Shown: piece after piece, positions 35,293 to 46,125 of the stretch
How the letters are laid out: every line of letters begins with the position of its first letter
Numbering within the stretch: position 1 is the stretch's first letter
Source: Streptomyces olindensis
Lineage (GTDB): Bacteria; Actinomycetota; Actinomycetes; Streptomycetales; Streptomycetaceae
Assembly: GCA_000696115.1 (NCBI GenBank)
Contig: JJOH01000013.1
Span: 1-64,000, forward strand
DNA: 64,000 nucleotides
Direction of reading: 5' to 3'
Position numbers and translations under genes: made by a program
The notes under the pieces: generated by a model
Seen by the model: only the letters and a program-made list of their open reading frames with translations
Told to the model about the DNA's origin: nothing
Databases searched by the model: none

Positions 35293-36621
35293 TCACTGGA
35301 ACTGGGCGAAGAACCTCCAGATCTCTGCCTTCGTCCAGGTCGTGACGCCGCTCTCGCCGGAGGAGCCGTCGACCGGGCCGGGTATGTGGCCGCCGTCGAA
35401 CGCGGCCCACTGGACCGGGTATCCGGCACGGCAGCCCGCGTAGGTGGTGGTGATGTGCGTTCGGCTGCCCGGTGCCGGCTCGCGCGGGTTCTGGGCGGTG
35501 CAGCCGTTGTTGGCGACGAACCTGTCGCGCAGGGACCGTCCTTGTGCGATGCCGAGGACGGAGTCGCTGATGCCGTGGATCCCGAAGTAGGCGATCGGCT
35601 GGGTGCCGCCGCTGCATCCGCTGATCTGGGCGCCGGCGATGACCGCGACGGCCCGGAAGGCGTTCGCCCGGCTGCAGGCGAGCGCGTAGCTCATGCCGCC
35701 GCCCCAGCTGAAGCCCGTGGCGAACCGCTGTGCTGGGTTGACACAGAGGCCGCTCTCGATGCGCCGGATCATGTCGTCGACGAAGGTGACGTCCTCGCCA
35801 CCCGTATTGGCCCAGCCGTTGCCGAGGCCCTGGGGAGCGACGAGGATCGCGCTGTTGTTGGACTGTTCCTGCTGGCCGTAGTAGGACCACGCGGTCCCGC
35901 TCGTGCCGCCCGAGGCGACGTCGCCGGCGGTTCCGCCCCGCCAGTGGAAGGCGAAGATCAGCCGGTAGGGGCGGCTGTTGTCGTAGTTGGCGGGAACCCT
36001 GAGGATGAAGCTGCGGCTCTTGCCGCCGCTCTGGATGGTGTGCGTACCGCTCGTCAGGGTCGGGGCGCTGCCGCACCCGCTTCCGCCACCGGACGACAGC
36101 TTGACCATCTGCCATTGCTGGTTGGCGCCGCCGTGATCGGCGTACTGGACGACGTTGCCGCCGTCGGCAGTGGAGGCGCCCTGCACCTCCACCGCCTTGC
36201 CGCTGGTGCGGTTGATCAGCCGGACGTGGCCCGTGTCGGAGTCGGCCAGGCGGAACTGCTGGTTGCCCCCGTTGTGGTCGGCCCACTGCTGGATCGCGGC
36301 ACCGTCCGAGGTCGAGGCGCCGGCCACGTCGAGAACCTTGCCCGAATGCCGGGCCTTGAGGCGGTAGAAGCCGCCGCCGGAGTCCACGAACTGCCACTGC
36401 TGGTTGGCTCCGTCGTGGCGCGTCCACTGGCTGACCCGCGCGCCGTCGGCGGTCGAGGTGCCGGAGACGTCCAGCGCCTTGCCGCTGTTGCGGTTGACCA
36501 GGACGTACCAGGCGTTGGTGTCCACCGTCGCCGCCTCGGCGGGCGCGGGGTTCACCGCGGTGAGCACGCCGATCGCGAGGGCCGCCGCCACCACGGCGGC
36601 GACCCGGGACCACCAGGTCAT
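35293..36621 (-). CDS. Secreted CBM13 plus esterase (PHB-depolymerase/feruloyl or acetylxylan esterase family)
   Basis: A 442-residue secreted protein: signal peptide with AVVAAALAIGVLTAV and cleavage near AEA-ATVD, a ricin-type beta-trefoil carbohydrate-binding domain with QQWQF, QQFRL and QQWQM repeats (about 35-170), then an alpha/beta-hydrolase esterase with YRLIFAFHWRGG, the nucleophile GFSWGGGMS, and the late Asp/His region (HGISDSV, FDGGHIPG). It probably removes feruloyl or acetyl groups from xylan side chains outside the cell. ATG 36621 has an AGGGGG site. It follows the xylanase gene in the same direction, 33 bases away, so both share a promoter and probably xylan induction. Confidence 0.92.
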   Translation of the reverse strand: MTWWSRVAAVVAAALAIGVLTAVNPAPAEAATVDTNAWYVLVNRNSGKALDVSGTSTADGARVSQWTRHDGANQQWQFVDSGGGFYRLKARHSGKVLDVAGASTSDGAAIQQWADHNGGNQQFRLADSDTGHVRLINRTSGKAVEVQGASTADGGNVVQYADHGGANQQWQMVKLSSGGGSGCGSAPTLTSGTHTIQSGGKSRSFILRVPANYDNSRPYRLIFAFHWRGGTAGDVASGGTSGTAWSYYGQQEQSNNSAILVAPQGLGNGWANTGGEDVTFVDDMIRRIESGLCVNPAQRFATGFSWGGGMSYALACSRANAFRAVAVIAGAQISGCSGGTQPIAYFGIHGISDSVLGIAQGRSLRDRFVANNGCTAQNPREPAPGSRTHITTTYAGCRAGYPVQWAAFDGGHIPGPVDGSSGESGVTTWTKAEIWRFFAQFQ

Positions 36622-36653
36622 CGATGCCCCCTTTCGTTGGTGGGCCGGCCTCG

Positions 36654-38177
<1,524 letters not shown>

Positions 38178-38212
38178 TCACCGGAACGGCAATTCGCTCA
38201 GGATCGACGTGG

Positions 38213-38226
38213 TTCGAAATTTCGAA
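38213..38226. promoter_or_regulatory. Xylan-type operator 1
   Basis: TTCGAAATTTCGAA is a perfect 14-base palindrome, about 126 bases upstream of the xylanase start. It has the CGAAA/TTTCG arms known from inverted repeats in Streptomyces xylanase promoters. Confidence 0.65.
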
Positions 38227-38294
38227 CTATGGTCGGTCGCTCAGAGAGGGATGATTGAGGGTTTGACAGTGACTCGTCAATACTCTCTACCGGA

Positions 38295-38325
38295 GAAACT
38301 TTCCACTCATCCTTCGAAACATTCG
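38295..38325. promoter_or_regulatory. Xylan-type operators 2 and 3
   Basis: GAAACTTTC (38295-38303) and CGAAACATTCG (38315-38325, one mismatch in the arms) are two further copies of the repeat, 20 bases apart from start to start, which puts them on about the same DNA face. They lie midway between the divergent genes. Confidence 0.6.
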
Positions 38326-38414
38326 GGCACCCGCTGTTTGCAGCCAGAACAGCAACAGGCCTTGACCGGAGCGCCCCGCCTTCCTAGCTTGTGGCGTCGA
38401 AGATTCGGGAACTC

Positions 38415-38429
38415 CTCGAAACTTTCGAG
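38415..38429. promoter_or_regulatory. Xylan-type operator 4
   Basis: CTCGAAACTTTCGAG is a perfect 15-base palindrome around a central C, about 73 bases upstream of the arabinofuranosidase start. It is the best match to a repressor site on that side. Confidence 0.7.
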
Positions 38430-38501
38430 CTCCGCTACCACCGGCTCGGCTGCTCCGCGGTTCATCGGCGGCACCCCACCCGCCCCGAAGGAGGCCCTGT
38501 G

Positions 38502-39977
38502 ATGTGGCTCAGCCACCCGTCCCCGGTCCGTCTCAAACGGTTACTCGCCGTCCTGTCGCCCCTGCTGCTCGTGGCGACCTTCCTCGGCGCCCAGCCCGCC
38601 GAGGCGGCGACCGTGGACCCCAACGCGTCGTACGTGCTGGTCAACCGCAACAGCGGCAAGGCCCTGGACGTCTACAACATGGCGACCGGCGACGGCGCCC
38701 GTATCACCCAGTGGTCCAGGAACGATCAGGCCCAGCAGCAGTGGCAGTTCGTCGATTCCGGCGGCGGCTACTACCGCATCAAATCCCGCCACTCCGGAAA
38801 GGTCCTGGACGTCCACAACTGGTCCACCGCGAACGGCGGCTCGATCGTCCAGTGGACCGACCTGAACGCCACCAATCAGCAGTGGCGGCTGGCCGACAGC
38901 TCGGACGGGTACGTGCGGCTCATCTCGCGCCACAGCAACAAGGCCCTCGAAGTGCAGGGCGCCTCCACCGCCGACAACGCGAACGTCGTCCAGTACGACG
39001 ACTGGGGCGGTACCAACCAGCAGTGGCAGCTCGTCAAGGTCGGTGCGGGCACCCCCGGCCCGTGTGATCTCCCGTCGACGTACCGCTGGACCTCGACCGG
39101 CGCGCTGGCGCAGCCCAAGCCGGGATGGGCCTCGCTCAAGGACTTCACCGTCGCCCCCTACAACGGCAAGCAGCTCGTCTACGCGACGACACACGGCGCC
39201 GCGGGAACGGGAGTGGCCTGGCGCTCTCTGAACTTCACCCCGTTCACCAACTGGTCGGAGATGGCCTCGGCCGGCCAGAACATGATGTCGACTTCCACGG
39301 TCGCGCCCACGCTCTTCTACTTCGCACCGAAGAACATCTGGGTGCTCGCCTACCAGTGGGGCAGGACCGCCTTCTCCTACCGGACGTCGAGCGATCCCAC
39401 CAACCCGAACGGCTGGTCATCCGAGCAGACGCTGTTCTCCGGAAGCATCTCCGACTCCGGAACCGGACCCATCGACCAGACGCTCATCGCCGACGGGTCG
39501 AACATGTACCTGTTCTTCGCCGGTGACAACGGCAAGATCTACCGGGCCAGTATGCCGATCGGGAACTTCCCGGGCAGCTTCGGCTCGACCTCGACCGTGA
39601 TCATGAGCGACACGAAGGAGAACCTGTTCGAAGCCCCGCAGGTCTACAAGCTGCAGGGCCAGAACCGCTACCTCATGATCGTCGAGGCGATCGGCTCGCA
39701 GGGCCGCTACTTCCGCTCGTTCACGGCCACCAGTCTGAACGGCTCCTGGACACCCCAGGCGGCGACCGAGAGCAATCCCTTCGCCGGCAAGGCCAACAGC
39801 GGCGCCACCTGGACCAACGACATCAGCCATGGCGAGCTGCTCCGCACCAGCGCCGACCAGACCATGACCGTCGATCCCTGCAATCTGCAGTTGCTCTACC
39901 AGGGGCGCAGCCCCAACTCGGGCGGCGAATACGGCTTCTGGCCCTACCGTCCGGGTCTGCTGACACTGCGGCGCTGA
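38502..39977 (+). CDS. abfB: Secreted alpha-L-arabinofuranosidase, CBM13 plus GH62
   Basis: The 491-residue protein has a signal peptide ([21 protein letters not shown], cleavage after AEA), a CBM13 trefoil (QQWQF, QQWRL, QQWQL) and a GH62 domain from about 185, with [36 protein letters not shown] (likely base Asp), IDQTLIADG and [21 protein letters not shown] (catalytic Glu in FEAP). It removes arabinose from arabinoxylan. The family and gene order match S. lividans/coelicolor AbfB next to a xylanase. AAGGAGG lies eight bases before ATG 38502; GTG 38499 is possible. The CBM13 is nearly the same as that of the esterase, which suggests shared substrate targeting. Confidence 0.94.
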   Translation: MWLSHPSPVRLKRLLAVLSPLLLVATFLGAQPAEAATVDPNASYVLVNRNSGKALDVYNMATGDGARITQWSRNDQAQQQWQFVDSGGGYYRIKSRHSGKVLDVHNWSTANGGSIVQWTDLNATNQQWRLADSSDGYVRLISRHSNKALEVQGASTADNANVVQYDDWGGTNQQWQLVKVGAGTPGPCDLPSTYRWTSTGALAQPKPGWASLKDFTVAPYNGKQLVYATTHGAAGTGVAWRSLNFTPFTNWSEMASAGQNMMSTSTVAPTLFYFAPKNIWVLAYQWGRTAFSYRTSSDPTNPNGWSSEQTLFSGSISDSGTGPIDQTLIADGSNMYLFFAGDNGKIYRASMPIGNFPGSFGSTSTVIMSDTKENLFEAPQVYKLQGQNRYLMIVEAIGSQGRYFRSFTATSLNGSWTPQAATESNPFAGKANSGATWTNDISHGELLRTSADQTMTVDPCNLQLLYQGRSPNSGGEYGFWPYRPGLLTLRR

Positions 39978-39994
39978 CGGCGTGAGACGAGTCC

Positions 39995-40046
39995 GGCTCC
40001 GGTGTGGAGCCGGCAGGGCGGGCTCGGCGGAAGGCCGAGCCCGCCC
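39995..40046 (+). terminator. Double hairpin terminator after the arabinofuranosidase
   Basis: A short hairpin, GGCTCC/GGAGCC (39995-40011), is followed by a perfect 13-base stem, GGGCGGGCTCGGC (40016-40028) with GCCGAGCCCGCCC (40034-40046), around a GGAAG loop. It ends the xylan locus. Confidence 0.8.
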
Positions 40047-40253
40047 GGGTCACGCGACAACGTCAATGCTCATACGGCGACGGAGCGCGGGGTCGGCCAA
40101 CGCTCACCAGCCCGAGGGCCATCCCGTGACGCGGTGTGGTCCCGCGTCCCGGACGATCCGCTCATCTGGTGAGCCCACCCATGTCACGGTTCCACGCCCG
40201 GTTGCGTCGGTCCTGGGGAAGCACCCCAACGACTACCGACGAAAGGCGACGGG

Positions 40254-41774
40254 ATGGGCACGGACGCACCGGAAGCGCGGCAGCGAAACCCCTGGCTGGT
40301 GCTGGCGGTACTCTGCGCGAGCTTCTTCATGACGCTGCTGGACACGACGATCGTCACGATCGCCGTCCCCGAGATGGCCGCGGGGCTCGGCGCGTCGCTG
40401 GACGACATCCTCTGGTTCGCCAACGCCTACATGCTGGTCTTCGCGACGCTGCTGCTGCTCTCCGGACGGCTCGGCGACCGGTTCGGTGCACAGCGCACCT
40501 TCACCACCGGGCTCGCGGTCTTCACCGTGGCCTCGGCGGTCTGCGGGTTCGTGGACACCCCGGGGCAGATGATCACGGCCCGGGCGGTCCAGGGTCTCGG
40601 CGCCGCGGTGATGATGCCGCAGACCCTGGCCCTGATCAGCGCCGTCTTCCCGGCGGAACGGCGCGGGGCGGCCTTCGGCGTATGGTCCGCGGTCGCGGGC
40701 CTGGCCACCGTCGCGGGACCCACCGTCGGCGGCGCCCTGGTCTCCGGCCTGGACTGGCGCTGGATCTTCTTCATCAACGTCCCGATCGGCGTGGCGGCGC
40801 TGGTGGGCGCGCTCGTCGTGGTGCCCGACGTCCGGACGGGACAGCGGACCTCGCTGGACCTGCCGGGCGCCGTACTGTCCACGGCCGGTCTCAGCCTGAT
40901 CGTGTACGGACTGGTCGAGGGCGAGCGCTACGACTGGGGCACCATCGAGTCCTTCCTCAGCATCCCGTTGGTCCTGGTGCTCGGCGTGGCGCTCCTCGGG
41001 CTCTTCGCGCTGCACCAGCGGGCCCGGCAGGACCGCCGTCCGCTGGTCCCGTTCGAGCTGTTCCGCAGCCGCGGCTTCACCGTCTCCGCGACGCTCGGGG
41101 CGATGCTGCTCTTCGGTTCCATCGGCGTGCTGCTGCCGCTCACCCTCTACCTCCAGTCCGTCCTCGGCCTCTCCGCGGGCGAGGCCGGCCTCGCCCTCGT
41201 ACCGGGACCGCTGGTCTCGCTGTTCGTGGCGCCCGTGGCGGGCAACGCGGTCGGCAGGCTGGGCGGCCGGAAGATCCTCGTCCCCGGGCTGCTGGTCTTC
41301 GGCTCGGGAATCGCCCTCACAGCGGTCATGGCGCAGGCGGACTCCAGCGTGTGGGCGATCATCCCCGGCCAGATCGTGTTCGGCATCGGCATGGGCCTGG
41401 TCTTCGCGCCCACCAGCACCCTCGCGATGCAGGAGATCCCACCGCGGCTGACCGGCGTCGCCTCCGGCATGTTCACCACGTTCCGGCAAATCGGTGCCGT
41501 CGTCGGCGCGGCGGCGGTCGGCGCGCTGCTCCAGAACCGGCTCGCCGCCGAGGGCGTGCCGCAGGAGGTGCGAGAGCAGGCCGGCCGGCTCACGGACGCG
41601 GCTTACGCCGACGGTCTCACCGACGCCGTGCGCTACGGCCTGTTCCTGACGGTCGCCGTGGCGGTCATTGCCGCCGCCCTCGCACTACTCCTGCCGCCCC
41701 CGGCCCCACGACCGGAGCCGGAAGCGCCCGCGGCGCCGCACGCCGGAGCGGACCTGGCCCGGGCCGTGGACTAG
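40254..41774 (+). CDS. DHA2-family (EmrB/QacA-type) MFS drug exporter
   Basis: The 506-residue protein has 14 hydrophobic segments, the motif LDTTIVTIAVPEM in the first, WFANAYMLVFATLLLLSGRLGDRFG (motif A) and WSAVAGLATVAGPTVGGAL (motif C of antiporters). It is a proton-driven drug efflux pump. ATG 40254 has a GAAAGGCGACGGG leader. The NTF2-like gene follows 74 bases later in the same direction, so the two may be co-transcribed. No TetR repressor adjoins it; the ECF41 sigma gene two genes on is a possible regulator. Confidence 0.93.
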   Translation: MGTDAPEARQRNPWLVLAVLCASFFMTLLDTTIVTIAVPEMAAGLGASLDDILWFANAYMLVFATLLLLSGRLGDRFGAQRTFTTGLAVFTVASAVCGFVDTPGQMITARAVQGLGAAVMMPQTLALISAVFPAERRGAAFGVWSAVAGLATVAGPTVGGALVSGLDWRWIFFINVPIGVAALVGALVVVPDVRTGQRTSLDLPGAVLSTAGLSLIVYGLVEGERYDWGTIESFLSIPLVLVLGVALLGLFALHQRARQDRRPLVPFELFRSRGFTVSATLGAMLLFGSIGVLLPLTLYLQSVLGLSAGEAGLALVPGPLVSLFVAPVAGNAVGRLGGRKILVPGLLVFGSGIALTAVMAQADSSVWAIIPGQIVFGIGMGLVFAPTSTLAMQEIPPRLTGVASGMFTTFRQIGAVVGAAAVGALLQNRLAAEGVPQEVREQAGRLTDAAYADGLTDAVRYGLFLTVAVAVIAAALALLLPPPAPRPEPEAPAAPHAGADLARAVD

Positions 41775-41848
41775 TGGAATTCCCCCCTCGCCGCCTTTCC
41801 CTGACCTCAGCATTCCTGTTTTTCGCACTGTTGCCTAGGAGGAAACCC

Positions 41849-42349
41849 ATGCCGGAAAAGACTGTTATCCAGCGTTACATCACGGCGCTCGGTGATCAGG
41901 ACTGGGCCGCCCTGGAGAAGTTGTACGCCCCGGACGTCACCATGTACGCGCCCACCGCCTGGGGGGTGAAGGGCGTGGAATTCCTGCTGAAATTCTGCCA
42001 GGAGATCCACCACGCCCACCCCGGTATCCGTACCGTCCTGCACGACGAGTTCTACAGCGCCGACGGCACCCGGGCGGCTTTCCGGTTCGCGTTGCACTGG
42101 CACAACACCGGCTCGTACTTCGGCAACGCGCCCACCGGCGAGCGCGGTTCGAGCATCGAGCAGCACACCGTACGCATCGAGGACGGGCGGATCGTCGAGC
42201 AGGTCGTCGGGGTCAGCACCCTGGGGCTTCACTTCCTGCAGAAGGAGGCGTGGGGGGTGGCGTACGTGACGGACGCCGTCGATCCGGCTCCCGAGGTCGA
42301 CTCCGCACCGCAGGCGCAGCAGGCTTCTCACGCGAAGAACCGTCCGTGA
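41849..42349 (+). CDS. NTF2/SnoaL-like protein
   Basis: The 166-residue protein has the cone-shaped NTF2-like fold pattern: VIQRYITALGDQDWAALEKLYAPDVTMYAP, FLLKFCQEIHHAHPGIRTVLHDEF, AAFRFALHWHNTG, GSSIEQHTVRIEDGRIVEQ. ATG 41849 has a good AGGAGG site. The tail after about residue 140 is low complexity. Family members are isomerases, cyclases or hydrolases or only ligand-binding proteins. An NTF2-like domain also forms the C-terminus of the ECF41 sigma factor downstream, which is noteworthy. Confidence 0.85.
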   Translation: MPEKTVIQRYITALGDQDWAALEKLYAPDVTMYAPTAWGVKGVEFLLKFCQEIHHAHPGIRTVLHDEFYSADGTRAAFRFALHWHNTGSYFGNAPTGERGSSIEQHTVRIEDGRIVEQVVGVSTLGLHFLQKEAWGVAYVTDAVDPAPEVDSAPQAQQASHAKNRP

Positions 42350-42582
42350 CCGAGCCGCTCGTCGGGGCCGGCGCGCAGGACGGCCGCACCGCCAGCAGGC
42401 GAGAGCCGAACCGGCGTTCCACGTCCGGAGGTTCGCGGCCTCGGTGGGAAGTGGCGGCCGTCACCCTCACCTGCTGCCCTCGCTCCGCGCCCTTGGAGAG
42501 CGGTTGAAGGCCACGATTGTAGGCTCGCAGGTCAGTTGGCGAGCAAACGCGACGAGCGCCGATCCTGAGGTAACGGGGAGTC

Positions 42583-43494
42583 ATGGCCGAGACGACAGCC
42601 GTCTCCGAGCGGTCCGGGATCTCAGATCCGTTCGAACGGTACCGGCAGATGATGTTCGGCATCTCGTACCGCATGCTCGGTACCGTCGTCGACGCCGAGG
42701 ATGTCGTCCAGGAGACCTGGCTGCGCTGGCAGCGCGTCGACCGGGACGCCATCGCCGATCCGCGCGGATACCTGGTGCGGGCCGTCACCCGCACCGCCAT
42801 CGACCAGATGCGCCGCAGTCGGGCCCGGCGCGAGGAGTACGTGGGGCCCTGGCTGCCCGAGCCGCTGCTGGTCTCGCCCGATGTCGCGATGGAGTCCTCG
42901 CTGCTCGGCGAGTCGCTGAGCATGGCGGTCCTGGTGATGATGGAGACGCTGTCGCCGCTGGAGCGCGCGGTGTTCGTGCTGCACGAGGTGTTCGGCTTCA
43001 GCTTCCCCGAGGTCGCCGCGGCGGTCGACCGCACGGAGACGGCGGTACGGCAGCTCGGCAGCCGGGCCCGGCGCCATGTGCGGCTGCGCAACCGGCGCTT
43101 CGAGCCGGATCACCGGCAGGCCCGCGAGATCACCGAGCGCTTCCTCACCGCCTGCCTCGACGGCGACGTGAAAGCGCTCATGGCTGTGCTGGCCCCCGAC
43201 GTGACGATGTGGGCGGACGGCAACGGCCACGCGGAGACCCCACGCGTCCCGCTGCGCGGCGCCGCCGCCATCGCCGAGTACTTCGCGTCCACGGCGGGCC
43301 GCTACCCGGCCGGGCTGGTGGTCCGCATGCACGAGCAGTACGACGGCACGCCTGCCGCCGTACTGGCCACGCCGGCCGGCGTGTTCGCCGTGGTCACCGC
43401 AGACGTCGACGTGGCCGACGGACTCCCCCGCATCACGGCCGTGCGCGCCGTGCGCAATCCGGAGAAACTGGGGCGGGTGCCGGCGGGGCGCTGA
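42583..43494 (+). CDS. ECF41-type RNA polymerase sigma factor with C-terminal SnoaL-like domain
   Basis: The 303-residue protein has sigma region 2 (FGISYRMLGTVVDAEDVVQETWLRW), the linker signature WLPEPLL, region 4 (METLSPLERAVFVLHEVFGFSFPEVAAAVDRTETAVRQ) and a C-terminal NTF2-like extension (FLTACLDGDVKALMAVLAPDVTMWADGNG). The WLPEP linker and the DGxG segment in the extension are diagnostic of ECF41, in which the extension itself controls activity instead of an anti-sigma factor. ATG 42583 has GGGGAG upstream. Known members act on a neighbouring oxidoreductase or decarboxylase gene; here the only near neighbours are the NTF2-like and exporter genes. Confidence 0.93.
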   Translation: MAETTAVSERSGISDPFERYRQMMFGISYRMLGTVVDAEDVVQETWLRWQRVDRDAIADPRGYLVRAVTRTAIDQMRRSRARREEYVGPWLPEPLLVSPDVAMESSLLGESLSMAVLVMMETLSPLERAVFVLHEVFGFSFPEVAAAVDRTETAVRQLGSRARRHVRLRNRRFEPDHRQAREITERFLTACLDGDVKALMAVLAPDVTMWADGNGHAETPRVPLRGAAAIAEYFASTAGRYPAGLVVRMHEQYDGTPAAVLATPAGVFAVVTADVDVADGLPRITAVRAVRNPEKLGRVPAGR

Positions 43495-43529
43495 GCGGCG
43501 CGGCTGTCCCGGAGAGGCCGGGCCGGGTC

Positions 43530-43652
43530 CGCGGCTGTGCGTAGCTCTCCGCGGGCGCCGAGTTCGTCGAGGATGACACGGTGGAGCCGGGCCCAGGCTC
43601 GCTCCCGGCTCCACTGGGCGAGCACCGGTAGGCCGTCTGCCAGCACGGGCCG
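43530..43652 (-). pseudogene. Fragment of an IS5-like transposase
   Basis: The minus strand reads LPVLAQWSRERAWARLHRVI and LDELGARGEL, which matches the N-terminal helix of IS5-family transposases (pattern WxxAGVWxRLHxxLLxELxAAGxL). The remainder is missing and the flanks are unrelated. It lies in the gap between the sigma factor and phosphoesterase genes. The call rests on about 30 residues. Confidence 0.4.
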
Positions 43653-43783
43653 AAGATCGGCGGGAGTTGCCGCCAGGGAGCACCCTTCGCCCCAAGGGGC
43701 CGCGCCCATGAACGCCGGTCCGGTCGGCCCGAGGGCGACCGGATACAGTGCGCGAGACGGCAGCGTGGCAGGGAGACGGAAGC

Positions 43784-45004
43784 GTGACCGACACCAGCAA
43801 CACCCGACCCGCCGAGTGTGAAGCGCAGGTTCCGCGGCAGAGCCGACTGCACCGCCTGATGCGCTACCTCCCCTTGATCGCCCCCGTCCTGCTCTGGGCC
43901 GTGCCCTGCTGGGTGCTCCTGTACACCGGCCAGCACTGGCCGCTGCCCGTCACGCTGGTCGGCACCGCCCTGTTCGTCCTCGGTCTCGTCGGTATGCCGC
44001 TCGCGATGGCGCGCGGTCACGGCCGGCGCCGGCAGGACCGGGCGGCGATCATCGGTGACACCCTGCTGGGCACGAGCTGGGTTCTGTTCACCTGGTCCGT
44101 TCTGCTCGGCGTCCTCCTGCGGCTCACCCTGATCGTGGTCGGCGTCGGCGAGAGCCAGGACCGGGCCCGCATCGTCACCTGGGCCGTCCTCGGCACCACC
44201 GCCGTCCTCCTCGCCTGGGGGTACGCCGAAGCCCGCCGCGTGCCGCGCGTGCGCCGGCTCGACGTGCGACTCCCCCGGCTGGGCGCCGGGCTGGACGGCC
44301 TCCGCGTCGCCCTCATCACCGACACCCACTACGGCCCGCTCGACCGCGCCCGCTGGTCGGCACGGGTGTGCGAGACGGTGAACACCCTGGAAGCCGACCT
44401 GGTCTGCCACACCGGCGACATCGCGGACGGCACGGCCGAACGCCGCCGCGCCCAGGCCCTCCCCCTCGGTACCGTGCGAGCCACCCGGGCCCGCGTCTAC
44501 GTCACCGGCAACCACGAGTACTACAGCGAGGCCCAGGGCTGGGTCGACCTGATGGACGAGCTGGGCTGGGAGCCGCTGCGCAACCGCCATCTGCTGCTCG
44601 AACGCGGAGGCGACACCCTCGTCGTCGCCGGCGTGGACGACGTCACCGCCGAGTCCTCCGGCCTGGCAGGCCACCGCGCCCACCTCGCCGGAGCCCTGAA
44701 CGGCGCCGACCCCGACCTGCCCGTCCTGCTCCTGGCGCACCAGCCCAAGTTCGTCGACCGGGCAGCGGCGGCCGGCATCGACCTCCAGCTCTCCGGCCAC
44801 ACCCACGGCGGCCAGATCTGGCCCTTCCACCACCTGGTCCGCCTCGACCAGCCCGCCCTCGCCGGCCTCACCCACCACGGCACCCGGACCCTCCTCTACA
44901 CCAGCCGCGGCACCGGCTTCTGGGGCCCGCCCTTCCGCGTCTTCGCCCCCAGCGAGATCACCCTGCTCGTGCTCCGCTCCCCCCACCAGCCCACCACGCC
45001 GTAG
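43784..45004 (+). CDS. Membrane metallophosphoesterase (calcineurin-like)
   Basis: The 406-residue protein has four to five N-terminal membrane segments (from LPLIAPVLLWAVPCWVLLY to about residue 145) and a phosphoesterase domain with all metal motifs: ALITDTHYGPL, CHTGDIADG, YVTGNHEYY, LLLAHQPKF and LSGHTHGGQIWPF. It resembles the YkuE/YaeI type, some of which act on lipid-linked phosphates such as UDP-diacylglucosamine. GTG 43784 after GGGAGA is preferred. The active site should lie outside or at the membrane face. It stands alone and is convergent with the AraC gene. Confidence 0.9.
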   Translation: MTDTSNTRPAECEAQVPRQSRLHRLMRYLPLIAPVLLWAVPCWVLLYTGQHWPLPVTLVGTALFVLGLVGMPLAMARGHGRRRQDRAAIIGDTLLGTSWVLFTWSVLLGVLLRLTLIVVGVGESQDRARIVTWAVLGTTAVLLAWGYAEARRVPRVRRLDVRLPRLGAGLDGLRVALITDTHYGPLDRARWSARVCETVNTLEADLVCHTGDIADGTAERRRAQALPLGTVRATRARVYVTGNHEYYSEAQGWVDLMDELGWEPLRNRHLLLERGGDTLVVAGVDDVTAESSGLAGHRAHLAGALNGADPDLPVLLLAHQPKFVDRAAAAGIDLQLSGHTHGGQIWPFHHLVRLDQPALAGLTHHGTRTLLYTSRGTGFWGPPFRVFAPSEITLLVLRSPHQPTTP

Positions 45005-45029
45005 CACCGGGCGGGCCGGCACATCCGCT

Positions 45030-46055
45030 TCAGCACTCGGGGGTCGCCTGGCGAGCCGTGTAGGCGGCGGGGGTGAGGCCGGTGTGGTGGCGGAAGAAGC
45101 GGCCGAAGTTGGCCGCGTCGGTGAAGCCGAGGTGGGCGGCGACCGCGTGGGCGGTCCACCCGGCGTGGCCGAGGAGGCGGCGCGCTTCGAGCAGCCGCCG
45201 CTCATTGATGATCTCCCGTGCTCCCCTGCCGGTGGCGGCCTGGGCGGCGCGGCTGAGGGTGCGCACCGAGCAGCCGAGCAGCCGGGCGTAGTCGTCGACG
45301 CGGTGCCGCTCACGGAAGTGCAACTCCAGGGCATCCAGGAATCGTTCGTAGGTGTGACGGCGTCCGGTGCTGCCGCCCGGGGGCGCGTGGCGGGGGCCGC
45401 TGCCCGGGGAGGCGGCTGCGGCGTCGGCCGGAGGGGCCGGGACACCCGGGGAGTGGGCGAGGCGCAGGAGGAGCGCTTCGAGGAGGCTGCGCCGCAGGGC
45501 GTGGTGGGCCGCGAGCGGGCGGCGTCCCAGGGAGCGGTGCTCGTCGAGGAGTTGGAGCGCGGTCTGTTCCAGCCAGGGGCCGTCGGCGGAGTGCGGGGTC
45601 AGGACGGCGGGAGCGTCGTGCGAGGTGAGGGGAGCGAGCTCGCGGGCGGTGTCGGGCCGGAGCACGTCCGGCTCGAACAGGACGAACGGGCCGCGGGCGG
45701 TGCTGGGGTCGTGCCAGCACTGCACGTGCCCGGGGCGCACCCACAGCCACTGGCCGGGGGCGACGGTGCGCGTGACGTGGTCGACGTCGTGCCGCAGTAC
45801 GCCCTCGGTGACCAGGATCAGGTAGTGGAAGGTGGCCCGGCCCGGACGGGGCGGGTTCCACGGCCAGTCGTCGTGGTGGGCGTGGAAGTCCTCGACGGTG
45901 GTCACTTCCAGGCCGTACGGCGTACCGACCGGGGGTTGGAAGCCGTACAGCGGGACGGAAGCGGGCTCGGCCCCTGCGGTGAGGAGCGGCCGCGAGGAGG
46001 AGGCGCTGGAGGAGGGCGGTCCGGATCGCGGCGGGTGTCGCCTGTCGACCATCAT
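45030..46055 (-). CDS. AraC-family transcriptional regulator
   Basis: The 341-residue protein has an N-terminal cupin-like sensing region (FHAHHDDWPWNPPRPGRATFHYLILVTEGVLRHDVDH, VAPGQWLWVRPGHVQ) and a C-terminal double helix-turn-helix (VDDYARLLGCSVRTLSRAAQAATGRGAREIINERRLLEARRLL, then AVAAHLGFTDAANFGRFFRHHTGLTPAAYT). The initial 25 residues are low complexity; ATG 46055 or 46052 may be the start. It lies between the phosphoesterase and a broken agmatinase, so its former target may have been lost, or the target lies elsewhere. Confidence 0.9.
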   Translation of the reverse strand: MMVDRRHPPRSGPPSSSASSSRPLLTAGAEPASVPLYGFQPPVGTPYGLEVTTVEDFHAHHDDWPWNPPRPGRATFHYLILVTEGVLRHDVDHVTRTVAPGQWLWVRPGHVQCWHDPSTARGPFVLFEPDVLRPDTARELAPLTSHDAPAVLTPHSADGPWLEQTALQLLDEHRSLGRRPLAAHHALRRSLLEALLLRLAHSPGVPAPPADAAAASPGSGPRHAPPGGSTGRRHTYERFLDALELHFRERHRVDDYARLLGCSVRTLSRAAQAATGRGAREIINERRLLEARRLLGHAGWTAHAVAAHLGFTDAANFGRFFRHHTGLTPAAYTARQATPEC

Positions 46056-46125
46056 GTGTCCGCAGCTTACCGGCGAATCGGAGACACAGACGGTGGCCCC
46101 GGCCGCGCGGGTGACGCGTGGCTTC

